Part shown: positions 1 through 6,397 of the stretch, piece after piece
Layout of the letters: each line of letters starts with the position of its first letter
Numbering within the stretch: position 1 is the first letter of the stretch
Made by a program: the position numbers and the translations under genes
Notes under the pieces: generated by a model
Seen by the model: the letters and a program-made list of their open reading frames with translations, nothing else
Database searches by the model: none
Told to the model about the DNA's origin: nothing
Assembly (NCBI GenBank): GCA_947500965.1
Contig: CANMWW010000078.1
Coordinates: 1-7,997, forward strand
DNA: 7,997 nucleotides
Source: Alphaproteobacteria bacterium
GTDB lineage: Bacteria; Pseudomonadota; Alphaproteobacteria; CACIAM-22H2
Direction of reading: 5' to 3'

Positions 1-1
1 C

Positions 2-511
2 GCGGCCATGTCGGGCGACGGCGCGGTCGCCGCGCGCCAGCTCGACGCCTTCCTGCGCCGGCCGGCCTCGGAGCGCGCGCCGGTCGCCTCGGCCGCCGCG
101 CTGCAGGCGCTGGCGATGGTCACGCTGCGCGACGGCCCGGATGGCGCGCGCCGGCCCGCGGGCATGGCGCTCCTCGATCGCGCCGCGGCCCAGACGCCAC
201 GCGATCCCTCGGCCCTCGCGCTGCGCGCCGTCGCGCGCATCGGGGCGGGCCGCGCGCTCGCCGCGGTGGAGGACCTCGAGGCCGCCTTCGCGCTCGACCC
301 GTCCTGGGGGCGCGCGCGCGCGCTCGTCGGGGCGCTTCGCCGCGCCGCCGACCAGGGACCGCCGCGCGTCGCCGAGGCGCTGGGCCTGCGCAACCCGGAT
401 GTCCGCCGCAAGCTCGATGCGCTCCATGCGCGCGGCGGCGCGGCGCCGGCCGCGGAGGGCGGGCGGCGCCTCGTCGACGACATGCAGCGCCTCTTCGCGC
501 CGCCGCGCTGA
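2..511 (+). CDS. TPR-like hypothetical protein, probably 5'-truncated by the window edge
   Basis: The first ATG is at position 8 and gives 167 residues, but the frame stays open to the left edge, so the true start may lie outside the window. The protein is mostly alanine- and arginine-rich helix. Residues of about 67-100, counted from that ATG, match the spacing of a tetratricopeptide repeat: small and hydrophobic positions (ALRAVARIGAGR, then AAVEDLEAAFALDP) ending in the typical proline. Residues 30-62 (ALQALAMV, MALLDRAAAQ) may form a degenerate preceding repeat. The tail after about 140 is low-complexity Ala/Gly and then a short helix. No signal peptide or catalytic motif is visible. It converges with ftsK, with 10 bp between the two stop codons. 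In many alphaproteobacteria lolA follows ftsK; this is not LolA. A TPR protein-protein interaction role is inferred; the function is unknown. Confidence 0.6.
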   Translation, partial: AAMSGDGAVAARQLDAFLRRPASERAPVASAAALQALAMVTLRDGPDGARRPAGMALLDRAAAQTPRDPSALALRAVARIGAGRALAAVEDLEAAFALDPSWGRARALVGALRRAADQGPPRVAEALGLRNPDVRRKLDALHARGGAAPAAEGGRRLVDDMQRLFAPPR

Positions 512-520
512 GGCGGCGCG
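496..520. terminator. GC hairpin between convergent TPR-like gene and ftsK
   Basis: A perfect 9-bp inverted repeat (CGCGCCGCC at 496-504, GGCGGCGCG at 512-520) encloses a 7-nt loop that contains the TGA stop of the plus-strand gene. It lies exactly where the two genes converge, so it could stop transcription from both sides. There is no T-tract on either strand, so an intrinsic-terminator role is inferred only from position and symmetry. GC-rich sequence yields such repeats by chance more often than average. Confidence 0.35.
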
Positions 521-521
521 G

Positions 522-2939
522 TCAGGACGCGTAGTCGCCCTTCGGCGCGATCACCTCGCGCTTGCCGACATGGTTGGAGGGACCGACCACGCCTTCCTTC
601 TCCATCCGCTCGACGATGCGCGCCGCGCGGTTGTAGCCGATCTGGAAATGGCGCTGGATGAAGCTGGTCGAGCACTTGCGCTCGCGCGCGACAAGCGCGA
701 CGGCCTTGTCGTACATGCCGTCCGAATCCCCGCCCTCGTCGCCGCCCGAGCCGGGCGGCGCGGTGACGCCGGGGATGCCGCCGGCGTCCTCGACCTCCTC
801 GGTGACCTCCTCGACATAGGCGGGCTCGGCCTGCGCCTTGAGGTGGGCGACCACGCCCTCGACCTCGCGGTCGGAGACGAAGGGCCCGTGCACGCGGGTG
901 ATCCTGCCGCCGCCGGCCATGTAGAGCATGTCGCCCTGGCCGAGCAGCTGCTCCGCGCCCTGCTCGCCGAGGATGGTGCGGCTGTCGATCTTCGAGGTGA
1001 CCTGGAACGAGATGCGGGTCGGGAAGTTCGCCTTGATCGTGCCGGTGATGACGTCGACCGAGGGGCGCTGCGTCGCCATGATCAGGTGGATGCCGGCTGC
1101 GCGCGCCATCTGCGCGAGCCGCTGCACCGCCCACTCGACGTCCTTGCCGGCGACGAGCATGAGGTCGGCCATCTCGTCGACGATGACGACGATGAAGGGC
1201 AGCGGCGTGAGGTCGAGCGGCTGCTCCTCGAAGACGGGCTTGCCCTCCTCGTCGAAGCCGGTCTGCACCTTGCGCGTCAGCACCTCGCCCTTGCGCTTCG
1301 CCTCGACGAGGCGCGCGTTGTAGCCCGCGACGTTGCGAACGCCGAGCTTCGACATCGAGCGGTAGCGGTTCTCCATCTCGCGCACGACCCACTTGAGCGC
1401 GACGACGGACTTCTTCGGGTCGGTGACGACCGGCGCCAGCAGGTGCGGGATGCCGTCGTAGACCGAGAGCTCGATCATCTTCGGGTCGACCATGATGAAG
1501 CGGCAGCTCGCCGGCGAGTGCCGGTAGAGCAGCGACAGGATCATGGTGTTGATGGCGACCGACTTGCCCGAGCCGGTCGTGCCGGCGATCAGCAGGTGCG
1601 GCATGCGCGCGAGGTCCGCGACGACGGGCGAGCCGCCGATGTCCTTGCCCAGCGCGAGGCTGAGCGCGAGCGGGCCGAGGTCGGCCTCGCGGTCCGAGAG
1701 CAGCTCGCGCAGGTAGACGGTCTCGCGCGAGGCATTGGGCAGCTCGATGCCGATGACGTTGCGCCCCGGCACGACCGCCACGCGCACGGAGATGGCGCTC
1801 ATCGAGCGCGCGATGTCGTCGGCGAGGCCGATGACGCGCGAGGCCTTGGTGCCGGGCGCGGGCTCGAGCTCGTAGAGCGTGACCACCGGGCCGGGACGTA
1901 CCTTCACGATGCGGCCCTGGACGCCGAAGTCGTCGAGGACGGATTCGAGCAGGCGCGCGTTCTGCGCCAGCGCGTCCTCGTCGACGGAGGATATGCGCTC
2001 CTCGGGTTTCGGCATGCGCAGCAGCTCGAGGCTCGGCATGTCGATCGTGCCGTCGCCGAGGTCGAGCGCGGCCTGCTTCCTCGCGGCGCGCTTCGGCCGC
2101 GCGGCGACGGCCGGCGGCTCGGCGCGGCCGGGTGCCTCGACGAGCTCGCGCGGCGAGGGACGCGGCGCGGGCGGGGCCGGCTCCTGGCCCTCGTCGGCGG
2201 CGGGCGCCTGCATGCCGGGCTCGCGCCGCTCGCGGCGCCGCTCGGCCTTTTCCTCGGCGCGCAGCCTGCCCGGGTCCCGCAGCCGCAGCCTCGGCAACAT
2301 CCGCGCCGCGCGCTGCGCGAGGGCGGACGCCGCGGAAAATCCGGTCGCGATGCCCTGCGCGGCGGCGCGCCATTCGATCCAGGTGACGGCGAGGAGGAAG
2401 ACCAGCGCTGCCGCGGCGATCGAGCCGGCGAGCGCGGACAGGCCCGCGGCACCGAGCCCGAGCCCCTGCATGGGCGCGAGGATCCAGGCGAGGCAGAGCC
2501 GGCCCGCGATCCCGCCCAGCCCCACCTCGAAGGGCCGCGGCCATCCGGCCGGCGCCTGCAGGAAGGCGAGCGCCGTCGCGGCGCAGAGCACGGCGAGCGG
2601 CAGCAGCGCGAGCCGCGCCCACCACAGCGGCAGGCGATGCACGCGCACGAGGCGGAAGCCCCAGGCGAGCAGCACGACGGCGGGGATCGCCGCGGCGATG
2701 CCGAGCGACTGCAGCGCCACGTCGGCGACCGCGGCGCCGGGCAGGCCGAGCAGGTTCGAGGCCGGCCTGCCGAGCGCGTGGTTGGGCGACGGGTCGAGCG
2801 GCGAATAGGTGGCGAGCGCCGCGGCGAAGAGCACGGCGAGCACGATCAGGCCGGCGCCGGCGGCCTCGATGGCGCGGCGGCGGAAGAACTCCCCGCTGCC
2901 CGCGGGGAGCCACTGGCGGCGCATCGCGATGCTGCTCAT
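522..2939 (-). CDS. ftsK: DNA translocase FtsK
   Basis: This is an 805-residue, membrane-anchored, ATP-driven DNA pump that clears chromosome termini from the closing septum and, in the family, activates XerCD recombination at dif. Hydrophobic membrane segments lie at about residues 25-44, 65-95, 105-127 and 138-187. An Arg/Ala/Pro-rich linker runs to about 300. The RecA-like motor follows, with Walker A GTTGSGKS at 453-460 and Walker B VIVDEMADL with D588/E589. The MATQRPSVDVITGTIKANFP block is characteristic of FtsK/SpoIIIE. A winged-helix gamma domain (about 743-805, starting YDKAVALVARE and including RIVERMEKEGVVG) should read KOPS-type polarity sequences. The length is normal for the family. 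The start at 2939 is chosen because it gives MSSIAMRRQW just before the first membrane helix and overlaps the upstream stop as ATGA. The frame is open further upstream, but that part is only an out-of-frame reading of the aminotransferase gene. An internal ATG at 2924 is a less likely start. Confidence 0.97.
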   Translation of the reverse strand: MSSIAMRRQWLPAGSGEFFRRRAIEAAGAGLIVLAVLFAAALATYSPLDPSPNHALGRPASNLLGLPGAAVADVALQSLGIAAAIPAVVLLAWGFRLVRVHRLPLWWARLALLPLAVLCAATALAFLQAPAGWPRPFEVGLGGIAGRLCLAWILAPMQGLGLGAAGLSALAGSIAAAALVFLLAVTWIEWRAAAQGIATGFSAASALAQRAARMLPRLRLRDPGRLRAEEKAERRRERREPGMQAPAADEGQEPAPPAPRPSPRELVEAPGRAEPPAVAARPKRAARKQAALDLGDGTIDMPSLELLRMPKPEERISSVDEDALAQNARLLESVLDDFGVQGRIVKVRPGPVVTLYELEPAPGTKASRVIGLADDIARSMSAISVRVAVVPGRNVIGIELPNASRETVYLRELLSDREADLGPLALSLALGKDIGGSPVVADLARMPHLLIAGTTGSGKSVAINTMILSLLYRHSPASCRFIMVDPKMIELSVYDGIPHLLAPVVTDPKKSVVALKWVVREMENRYRSMSKLGVRNVAGYNARLVEAKRKGEVLTRKVQTGFDEEGKPVFEEQPLDLTPLPFIVVIVDEMADLMLVAGKDVEWAVQRLAQMARAAGIHLIMATQRPSVDVITGTIKANFPTRISFQVTSKIDSRTILGEQGAEQLLGQGDMLYMAGGGRITRVHGPFVSDREVEGVVAHLKAQAEPAYVEEVTEEVEDAGGIPGVTAPPGSGGDEGGDSDGMYDKAVALVARERKCSTSFIQRHFQIGYNRAARIVERMEKEGVVGPSNHVGKREVIAPKGDYAS

Positions 2940-4168
2940 GCGCGCGACGTCCCGAGCCGGTCGAGCACCTGGCTCATGCGCACGAGGGCGGTCTCCGTCG
3001 CCTCGAGCTCCTGGACCAGCGCGATGCGGACATAGGGCTTGCCGAAGTTGCTGCCGTCGGCGGAGGGCTTCGTGAGGTAGGCGCCGGGCAGGACCTTGAT
3101 GCCCGCCTCGCTCCACAAGGCGCGCGTCGCGGCCTCGCCGTCGCCGACGTCGAGCCAGAGGTAGAAGCCACCGGCGGGCTGGTAGAAGCCGTGGCGGCCG
3201 CCGAGCAGCCGCGTGGCGATCTCGTACTTGCGCGCGTAGAGCGCGCGCGTCGCCTCCACGTGCGCGTCGTCGTCCCAGAGCGCCGCCGCGGCGTCCATCA
3301 CCGCGAGCGGCGTCGAGGCCGCCTCGTAGACGCGCAGCCGGTTGAGCATCGCGATCGCGTGCGGGCTGCCGGCGACGAAGCCGGAGCGCAGGCCCGGCGC
3401 GGAAGAGCGCTTGGAGAGGGTGTGCGAGACGACGAGGTTGTCGAGCACGTGGCCATGCGGGCCGGGGCCGAGCGCGAGCGCCGCCTCGATCGCGCCGGCC
3501 GGCGGCTTCGGCGTGTAGTAGAGCTCGCAGTAGCACTCGTCCGCGACCAGCATGAAGTCGTGGCGGCGCGCGAGCTCCAGGGCCTTCTTCCAGTAGGCGA
3601 GGTCCGCGCAGGTGCCCTGCGGGTTCGACGGGCTGCAGAGGTAGAAGACCTGCGTGCGCCGCAGCGTCTCCTCCGGGATCGCGTCGAGGTCCGGCAGCCA
3701 GTTGCTCGCCGCGCTCGTGGGCAGGAAGACCGGTTCCGCGCCAGCCATCGCGGCCGCGCCGAAATAGACCTGGTAGAACGGGTTGGGCATCAGCGCGAGC
3801 GGCTTCGGGCCGCCCTCGCTCTGCGTCACGGCCAGCAGCGCGACCATGAACAGTCCCTCGCGCGTCCCCGCGACCGGGGCGATCTGCGTGTGCGGGTCGA
3901 GGGCGGAGGCCGGCACGCCGTAGCGCCGGCGCAGGAAGCCCGCGCAGGACTCGCGCAGGCCCGGCGTGCCGACGACCGGCGGGTAGAGGTTCCAGCGCTT
4001 GCGGTCGCCCGCGATGATGTCGATGGCAAAGTCCGGCGGCTGGTGCTGGGGCTCGCCTATGTGCAGCATGATCGGGCGGTCGTTGCTGCGCGGGTCGTTG
4101 CCCTTCAGCAGGTCGGCGAGGCGCTGGAACGGATAGTCGTTCAGCCGTTCGAGGCGGGCATTGATCAT
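2936..4168 (-). CDS. PLP-dependent aminotransferase, DapC/AspC-like (succinyldiaminopimelate transaminase candidate)
   Basis: This 410-residue fold type I aminotransferase should be cytoplasmic. The visible active-site residues are N182 in SNPQG, D210 and Y213 in ADECY, the Schiff-base lysine K253 in HTLSKRSSAPGLRSGF, phosphate-binding R261, and the substrate-carboxylate arginine R381 in YVRIAL. The N-terminus (MINARLERLNDYPFQRLADLL) and the GEPQH motif at 38-42 resemble the DapC type studied in Bordetella. That enzyme transfers an amino group from glutamate to N-succinyl-2-amino-6-ketopimelate in lysine and peptidoglycan-precursor synthesis. Substrate specificity cannot be read from sequence alone, so an aspartate or other amino-acid aminotransferase remains possible. 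The frame is open to 4270, but the first convincing family residues begin at the ATG at 4168, which I chose. No strong Shine-Dalgarno is close to it. The gene is translationally coupled to ftsK by a 4-bp ATGA overlap and separated from amtB by that gene's terminator. Confidence 0.88.
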   Translation of the reverse strand: MINARLERLNDYPFQRLADLLKGNDPRSNDRPIMLHIGEPQHQPPDFAIDIIAGDRKRWNLYPPVVGTPGLRESCAGFLRRRYGVPASALDPHTQIAPVAGTREGLFMVALLAVTQSEGGPKPLALMPNPFYQVYFGAAAMAGAEPVFLPTSAASNWLPDLDAIPEETLRRTQVFYLCSPSNPQGTCADLAYWKKALELARRHDFMLVADECYCELYYTPKPPAGAIEAALALGPGPHGHVLDNLVVSHTLSKRSSAPGLRSGFVAGSPHAIAMLNRLRVYEAASTPLAVMDAAAALWDDDAHVEATRALYARKYEIATRLLGGRHGFYQPAGGFYLWLDVGDGEAATRALWSEAGIKVLPGAYLTKPSADGSNFGKPYVRIALVQELEATETALVRMSQVLDRLGTSRA

Positions 4169-4192
4169 GGCGGGACCGGCCGGGGCGAGGAC

Positions 4193-4221
4193 GCGGCGCC
4201 GGAACCCCTCCCGGGCGCCGC
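4193..4221 (-). promoter_or_regulatory. leader hairpin upstream of the aminotransferase
   Basis: A perfect 8-bp inverted repeat (GCGGCGCC at 4193-4200, GGCGCCGC at 4214-4221) has a 13-nt loop. In the minus-strand transcript the loop can pair further (GGGA with TTCC around a GGGG tetraloop, one bulged C). The hairpin lies 25 nt upstream of the aminotransferase ATG and downstream of the candidate promoter, so it would be in the 5' leader. It buries the only strongly purine-rich stretch (GGGAGGGG). Its role is unknown; mRNA stability or translation control is speculation. Confidence 0.4.
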
Positions 4222-4241
4222 AGGAAAACGAAAGCGAATCA

Positions 4242-4270
4242 ATCCTATCGGGCGCCTCCTTGAAGCACAA
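4242..4270 (-). promoter_or_regulatory. candidate sigma-70-type promoter for aminotransferase-ftsK
   Basis: On the minus strand, TTGTGC (4270-4265) and TAGGAT (4247-4242) are separated by exactly 17 bp. They lie in the short, relatively AT-richer stretch between the amtB terminator and the aminotransferase start. The -10 matches 4 of 6 consensus positions and the -35 keeps the TTG core. Transcription would begin near 4235 and leave a leader of about 65 nt. This is a match by eye only. Confidence 0.38.
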
Positions 4271-4365
4271 GTCGAGCTATTCGGACCGCCATATGTCGTG
4301 GGTGGGGGCGCTGTTCCCCACGAAATCCCCGAGTCGCGTGAACGAGGGAACGAAAGGCGTACGCC

Positions 4366-4410
4366 AGAAACGAAAACCGCCCGGCGCGCGGGGGGCTGCG
4401 CGCCGGGCGG
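4366..4410 (-). terminator. intrinsic terminator of amtB
   Basis: A perfect 13-bp GC-rich inverted repeat (4377-4389 with 4398-4410, 8-nt loop) begins 15 bp beyond the amtB stop. On the minus strand it is followed directly by a T-rich run (TTTTCGTTTC). This is a classic Rho-independent terminator in the amtB direction and should isolate the aminotransferase-ftsK unit from the nitrogen genes. Confidence 0.9.
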
Positions 4411-4425
4411 TCGACGGCGGGACGA

Positions 4426-5772
4426 TCAGTGGATCGTCTCGCCGTGCAGCGCGATGTCGAGGCCGTCGCGCTCCTGCTCGTCGCTGACGCGCAGCCCGAT
4501 GGTCGCATCCACGATCTTCAGGATCGCGAAGCTCGCGATCGCCGAGTAGGCGATGGTGAAGGCGCCGGCGACGACCTGGGTCACGACCTGGCCGGCATTG
4601 CCCTCGAGCAGGCCCTGCGAGCCCGCCGGGGTCGCCTCGGTCGCGGAGAGCGCGCCGACCGCGAAGACGCCGGTGAGGATCGCGCCGACGATGCCGCCGA
4701 CGCCATGCACGCCGAAGACGTCGAGGGAGTCGTCGTAGCCGAGCTTGCGCTTGAGCGTCGTCGACGCCCAGAAGCAGACGAGCCCGGAGACCACGCCGAT
4801 GACGAGCGCGCCGCCGGGCATCACGAAGCCGGAGGCCGGCGTGATCGCGACGAGGCCCGCGACCGCGCCGGACACGATGCCCAGCACCGACGGCTTTCCG
4901 CGCGTCATCCACTCCGCGAACATCCAGGACAGCGCCGCGGCCGCGGCGGCGACCTGCGTCACCGCCATGGCCATGCCGGCGCGGCCATTGGCGGCTGCGG
5001 CGGAACCGGCGTTGAAGCCGAACCAGCCGACCCAGAGCAGCGAGGCGCCGATCACCGCGAGGGCGAGGTTGTGCGGCGCCATGTTGTCGTGGCCGTAGCC
5101 GCGGCGCTTGCCCAGCACGATCGCCGCGACGAGGCCCGCGATGCCCGCGTTGACATGCACGACGGTGCCGCCGGCGAAGTCCAGCGCGCCCGAGGCGAAG
5201 ATCCAGCCGGAGGGATGCCAGACCATGTGCGCGACCGGCGCGTAGACCACCAGCAGCCAAGCGCCCATGAACCACAGCATGGCCGAGAACTTCATGCGGT
5301 CGGCGAAGGCGCCGCAGATCAGTGCCGGCGTGATGATCGCGAAGGTCATCTGGAACATCATGAACACGACCTCGGGGATCGTGGTCGCGACGGCCGCGTC
5401 GCCGGTGCCGAGCGTGAAGGGCTTCTCCCAGCCCATGCCGGAGAGCAGCACGCGCGAGAAGTCGCCGACGAGGCTGCCGCCGTTGCCGAAGGCGAGGCTG
5501 TACCCGACCACCATCCACAGGATCGTGACCAGGCTGCAGATCGCGAAGGACTGCATCATCGTCGACAGCACGTTCTTCTTGCGCACCATGCCCGCGTAGA
5601 AGAGCGCGAGGCCCGGGATCGTCATCATCAGGACGAGGGTGGTGGCGGTCAGCATCCATGCCGTGTCGCCGGCATCGATCTTTGCGTCGGCGGCCCAGGC
5701 CGGGGTCGCGGCCAGGACGGCTGCGACCGTCGCGAGGCCGGCGCGCGCCGGCAGTCGGGTCGAGGTCGTCAT
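4426..5772 (-). CDS. amtB: ammonium transporter AmtB
   Basis: This is a 448-residue inner-membrane ammonium channel of the Amt/Mep/Rh family, expected to be a homotrimer that recruits and deprotonates NH4+ and conducts ammonia. Residues 1-27 form a cleavable signal peptide (basic start, hydrophobic core, AWA before ADAK), followed by about eleven membrane helices. Key residues can be placed by alignment with E. coli AmtB: twin pore histidines H206 and H356 (the same 150-residue spacing as H168/H318), D198 in LDFAGGTVVH, the Phe gate F144 and F253 (GWFGFN), and W185 in the recruitment site, with one extra residue between W185 and D198. The C-terminal tail (GLRVSDEQERDGLDIALHGE) carries the conserved motif that couples to GlnK. 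The start at 5772 is supported by AGGAGA six bases upstream and by the signal peptide; an in-frame ATG at 5829 would spoil both. It lies downstream of glnK and is followed by a strong terminator. Confidence 0.98.
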   Translation of the reverse strand: MTTSTRLPARAGLATVAAVLAATPAWAADAKIDAGDTAWMLTATTLVLMMTIPGLALFYAGMVRKKNVLSTMMQSFAICSLVTILWMVVGYSLAFGNGGSLVGDFSRVLLSGMGWEKPFTLGTGDAAVATTIPEVVFMMFQMTFAIITPALICGAFADRMKFSAMLWFMGAWLLVVYAPVAHMVWHPSGWIFASGALDFAGGTVVHVNAGIAGLVAAIVLGKRRGYGHDNMAPHNLALAVIGASLLWVGWFGFNAGSAAAANGRAGMAMAVTQVAAAAAALSWMFAEWMTRGKPSVLGIVSGAVAGLVAITPASGFVMPGGALVIGVVSGLVCFWASTTLKRKLGYDDSLDVFGVHGVGGIVGAILTGVFAVGALSATEATPAGSQGLLEGNAGQVVTQVVAGAFTIAYSAIASFAILKIVDATIGLRVSDEQERDGLDIALHGETIH

Positions 5773-5778
5773 CTTGTC

Positions 5779-5784
5779 TCTCCT
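5779..5784 (-). promoter_or_regulatory. ribosome binding site of amtB
   Basis: AGGAGA on the minus strand lies six bases before the ATG at 5772. It fixes the signal-peptide start and argues against the upstream in-frame ATG at 5829. Confidence 0.8.
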
Positions 5785-5845
5785 TGGTGGCGTGGTCCTT
5801 GGCGCGGAGGGAGCGCGGCCTCGGGCCAATTCGGGGTTGGGGAAC

Positions 5846-5860
5846 TCAATTTCCGTGCCA
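5846..5860 (-). promoter_or_regulatory. candidate sigma-54 (RpoN) promoter of amtB
   Basis: The minus strand reads TGGCAC-GGAAA-TTGA (5860 to 5846). The sigma-54 consensus is TGGCAC-N5-TTGC, so the -24 box is perfect, the spacing is exact, and only the final base of the -12 box differs (A for C). That base is part of the usually conserved GC, which lowers confidence. Transcription would start near 5834, giving a leader of about 62 nt. An NtrC-like palindrome sits about 94 bp upstream of that start, a usual enhancer distance. Confidence 0.6.
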
Positions 5861-5908
5861 GCGGCGCCGGGCCGCCGGGACGGGGATTTTTAGCCTTCGG
5901 GGCGTGCA

Positions 5909-5948
5909 CCCAGCCGTCTTGCACAATAAGTGTGCATACCTGGCTGGG
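5909..5948. repeat. nested inverted repeat in the glnK-amtB gap
   Basis: Outer arms CCCAGCC (5909-5915) and GGCTGGG (5942-5948) are perfectly complementary and flank the inner TGCACA/TGTGCA palindrome, with 4 and 5 unpaired bases between the two stems. In the glnK transcript this would fold into a long interrupted hairpin starting 29 bp after the glnK stop. No T-tract follows on the minus strand, so it is not an obvious intrinsic terminator. It may stabilise the glnK 3' end or simply embed the NtrC site. Confidence 0.6.
5920..5936. promoter_or_regulatory. NtrC-like palindromic binding site between glnK and amtB
   Basis: The 17-bp sequence TGCACAATAAGTGTGCA is a perfect 6-bp inverted repeat around a 5-bp spacer. 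Its TGCAC-N7-GTGCA half-sites and spacing match the NtrC (NR-I) enhancer consensus. Placement upstream of a sigma-54-like promoter and an ammonium-channel gene fits nitrogen-starvation activation of amtB. A further TGCACC half-site lies at 5905-5910. Confidence 0.6.
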
Positions 5949-5976
5949 CGCGGGAGCCCATTTTCCGGGCAGGTGG

Positions 5977-6315
5977 TCAGAGCGCCTCGGCGTCGGTCTC
6001 GCCGGTGCGGATGCGCACGGCGCTCGCCAGCTCGTAGACGAAGATCTTCCCGTCGCCGATCTTGCCCGTGGCCGCCGCCTTCTGGATCGCCTCGACGACG
6101 CGCGCCGCCGTCGCGTCGGCGACCGCCACCTCGATCTTCACCTTCGGCAGGAAATTCACCTGGTACTCGGCGCCGCGGTAGATCTCGGTCTGGCCCTTCT
6201 GGCGTCCGAAGCCCTTCACCTCGGTGACGGTGAGGCCCTGGACGCCGAGCTCGGTGAGCGCCTCGCGCACCTCGTCGAGCTTGAACGGCTTTATGACGGC
6301 CATGATCATCTTCAT
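5977..6315 (-). CDS. glnK: nitrogen regulatory protein P-II, GlnK type
   Basis: This is a 112-residue cytoplasmic trimeric signal protein that integrates 2-oxoglutarate, ATP/ADP and glutamine status. The T-loop (about 37-55) carries the uridylylation site Y51 in RGAEYQVNFLPK. R47 is the residue that in E. coli GlnK enters the AmtB pore, and Q39 is a ligand for 2-oxoglutarate/Mg-ATP. The B-loop is TGKIGDGKIFV (83-93, with K85 and K90) and the C-loop is RIRTGE (101-106). N54 and the C-terminal AL follow E. coli GlnK rather than GlnB, which has D54; together with the adjacent amtB this supports the GlnK call, although paralogue naming from sequence is not absolute. The start at 6315 gives the canonical MKMIMAVIKPFKLDEVREAL with AAGGAA six bases upstream. 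The frame is open to 6486, but that extension is non-homologous. It is divergent from the UbiH-family gene. Confidence 0.97.
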   Translation of the reverse strand: MKMIMAVIKPFKLDEVREALTELGVQGLTVTEVKGFGRQKGQTEIYRGAEYQVNFLPKVKIEVAVADATAARVVEAIQKAAATGKIGDGKIFVYELASAVRIRTGETDAEAL

Positions 6316-6321
6316 GTCTGG

Positions 6322-6327
6322 TTCCTT
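6322..6327 (-). promoter_or_regulatory. ribosome binding site of glnK
   Basis: AAGGAA on the minus strand is six bases before the ATG at 6315 and confirms the canonical P-II start. A second purine-rich AAGGAA copy (6328-6333) directly adjoins it upstream. Confidence 0.7.
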
Positions 6328-6365
6328 TCCTTCGCTGGCCGCGGCGGGGGCGCGCGGCGTCCGAT

Positions 6366-6397
6366 CGTGCCGCTCCCATTCAAGTCCCGTGCCGCTC
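6366..6397. repeat. 10-bp direct repeat in the glnK/ubiquinone-hydroxylase divergent region
   Basis: CGTGCCGCTC occurs at 6366-6375 and again at 6388-6397, 22 bp apart, which is about two helical turns. The right copy contains the -24 half of the sigma-54-like element. It could be a tandem protein-binding site or chance in GC-rich sequence. Confidence 0.45.
6380..6394 (-). promoter_or_regulatory. candidate sigma-54-like promoter of glnK
   Basis: The minus strand reads CGGCAC-GGGAC-TTGA (6394 to 6380), with the same spacing and the same -12 variant (TTGA instead of TTGC) as the element before amtB. Transcription would start near 6368, about 53 nt before the glnK ATG. No clear NtrC palindrome is visible further upstream, and the -24 box has one more mismatch than that of amtB, so this is weaker. 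Confidence 0.42.

Noticed and set aside
141..3035. 964-codon plus-strand open frame opposite ftsK
   Set aside because: Its composition is Arg/Ala/Asp repetitive with no domain. It is the antisense shadow of ftsK, whose motifs are unmistakable; very high GC removes stop codons from shadow frames.
2940..3536. N-terminal extension of the ftsK frame to about 1004 residues
   Set aside because: The extra 199 residues are an Arg/Ala-rich out-of-frame reading of the aminotransferase gene. The ATGA overlap and the membrane-domain start place the true start at 2939.
3191..4549. 452-codon plus-strand open frame opposite the aminotransferase
   Set aside because: It has shadow composition, runs through the amtB terminator and has no motif.
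5920..5936. Reading the TGCACA/TGTGCA palindrome itself as a sigma-54 promoter
   Set aside because: On either strand the GG and GC dinucleotides are missing or about 2 bp out of the required spacing. It fits an NtrC half-site pair better.
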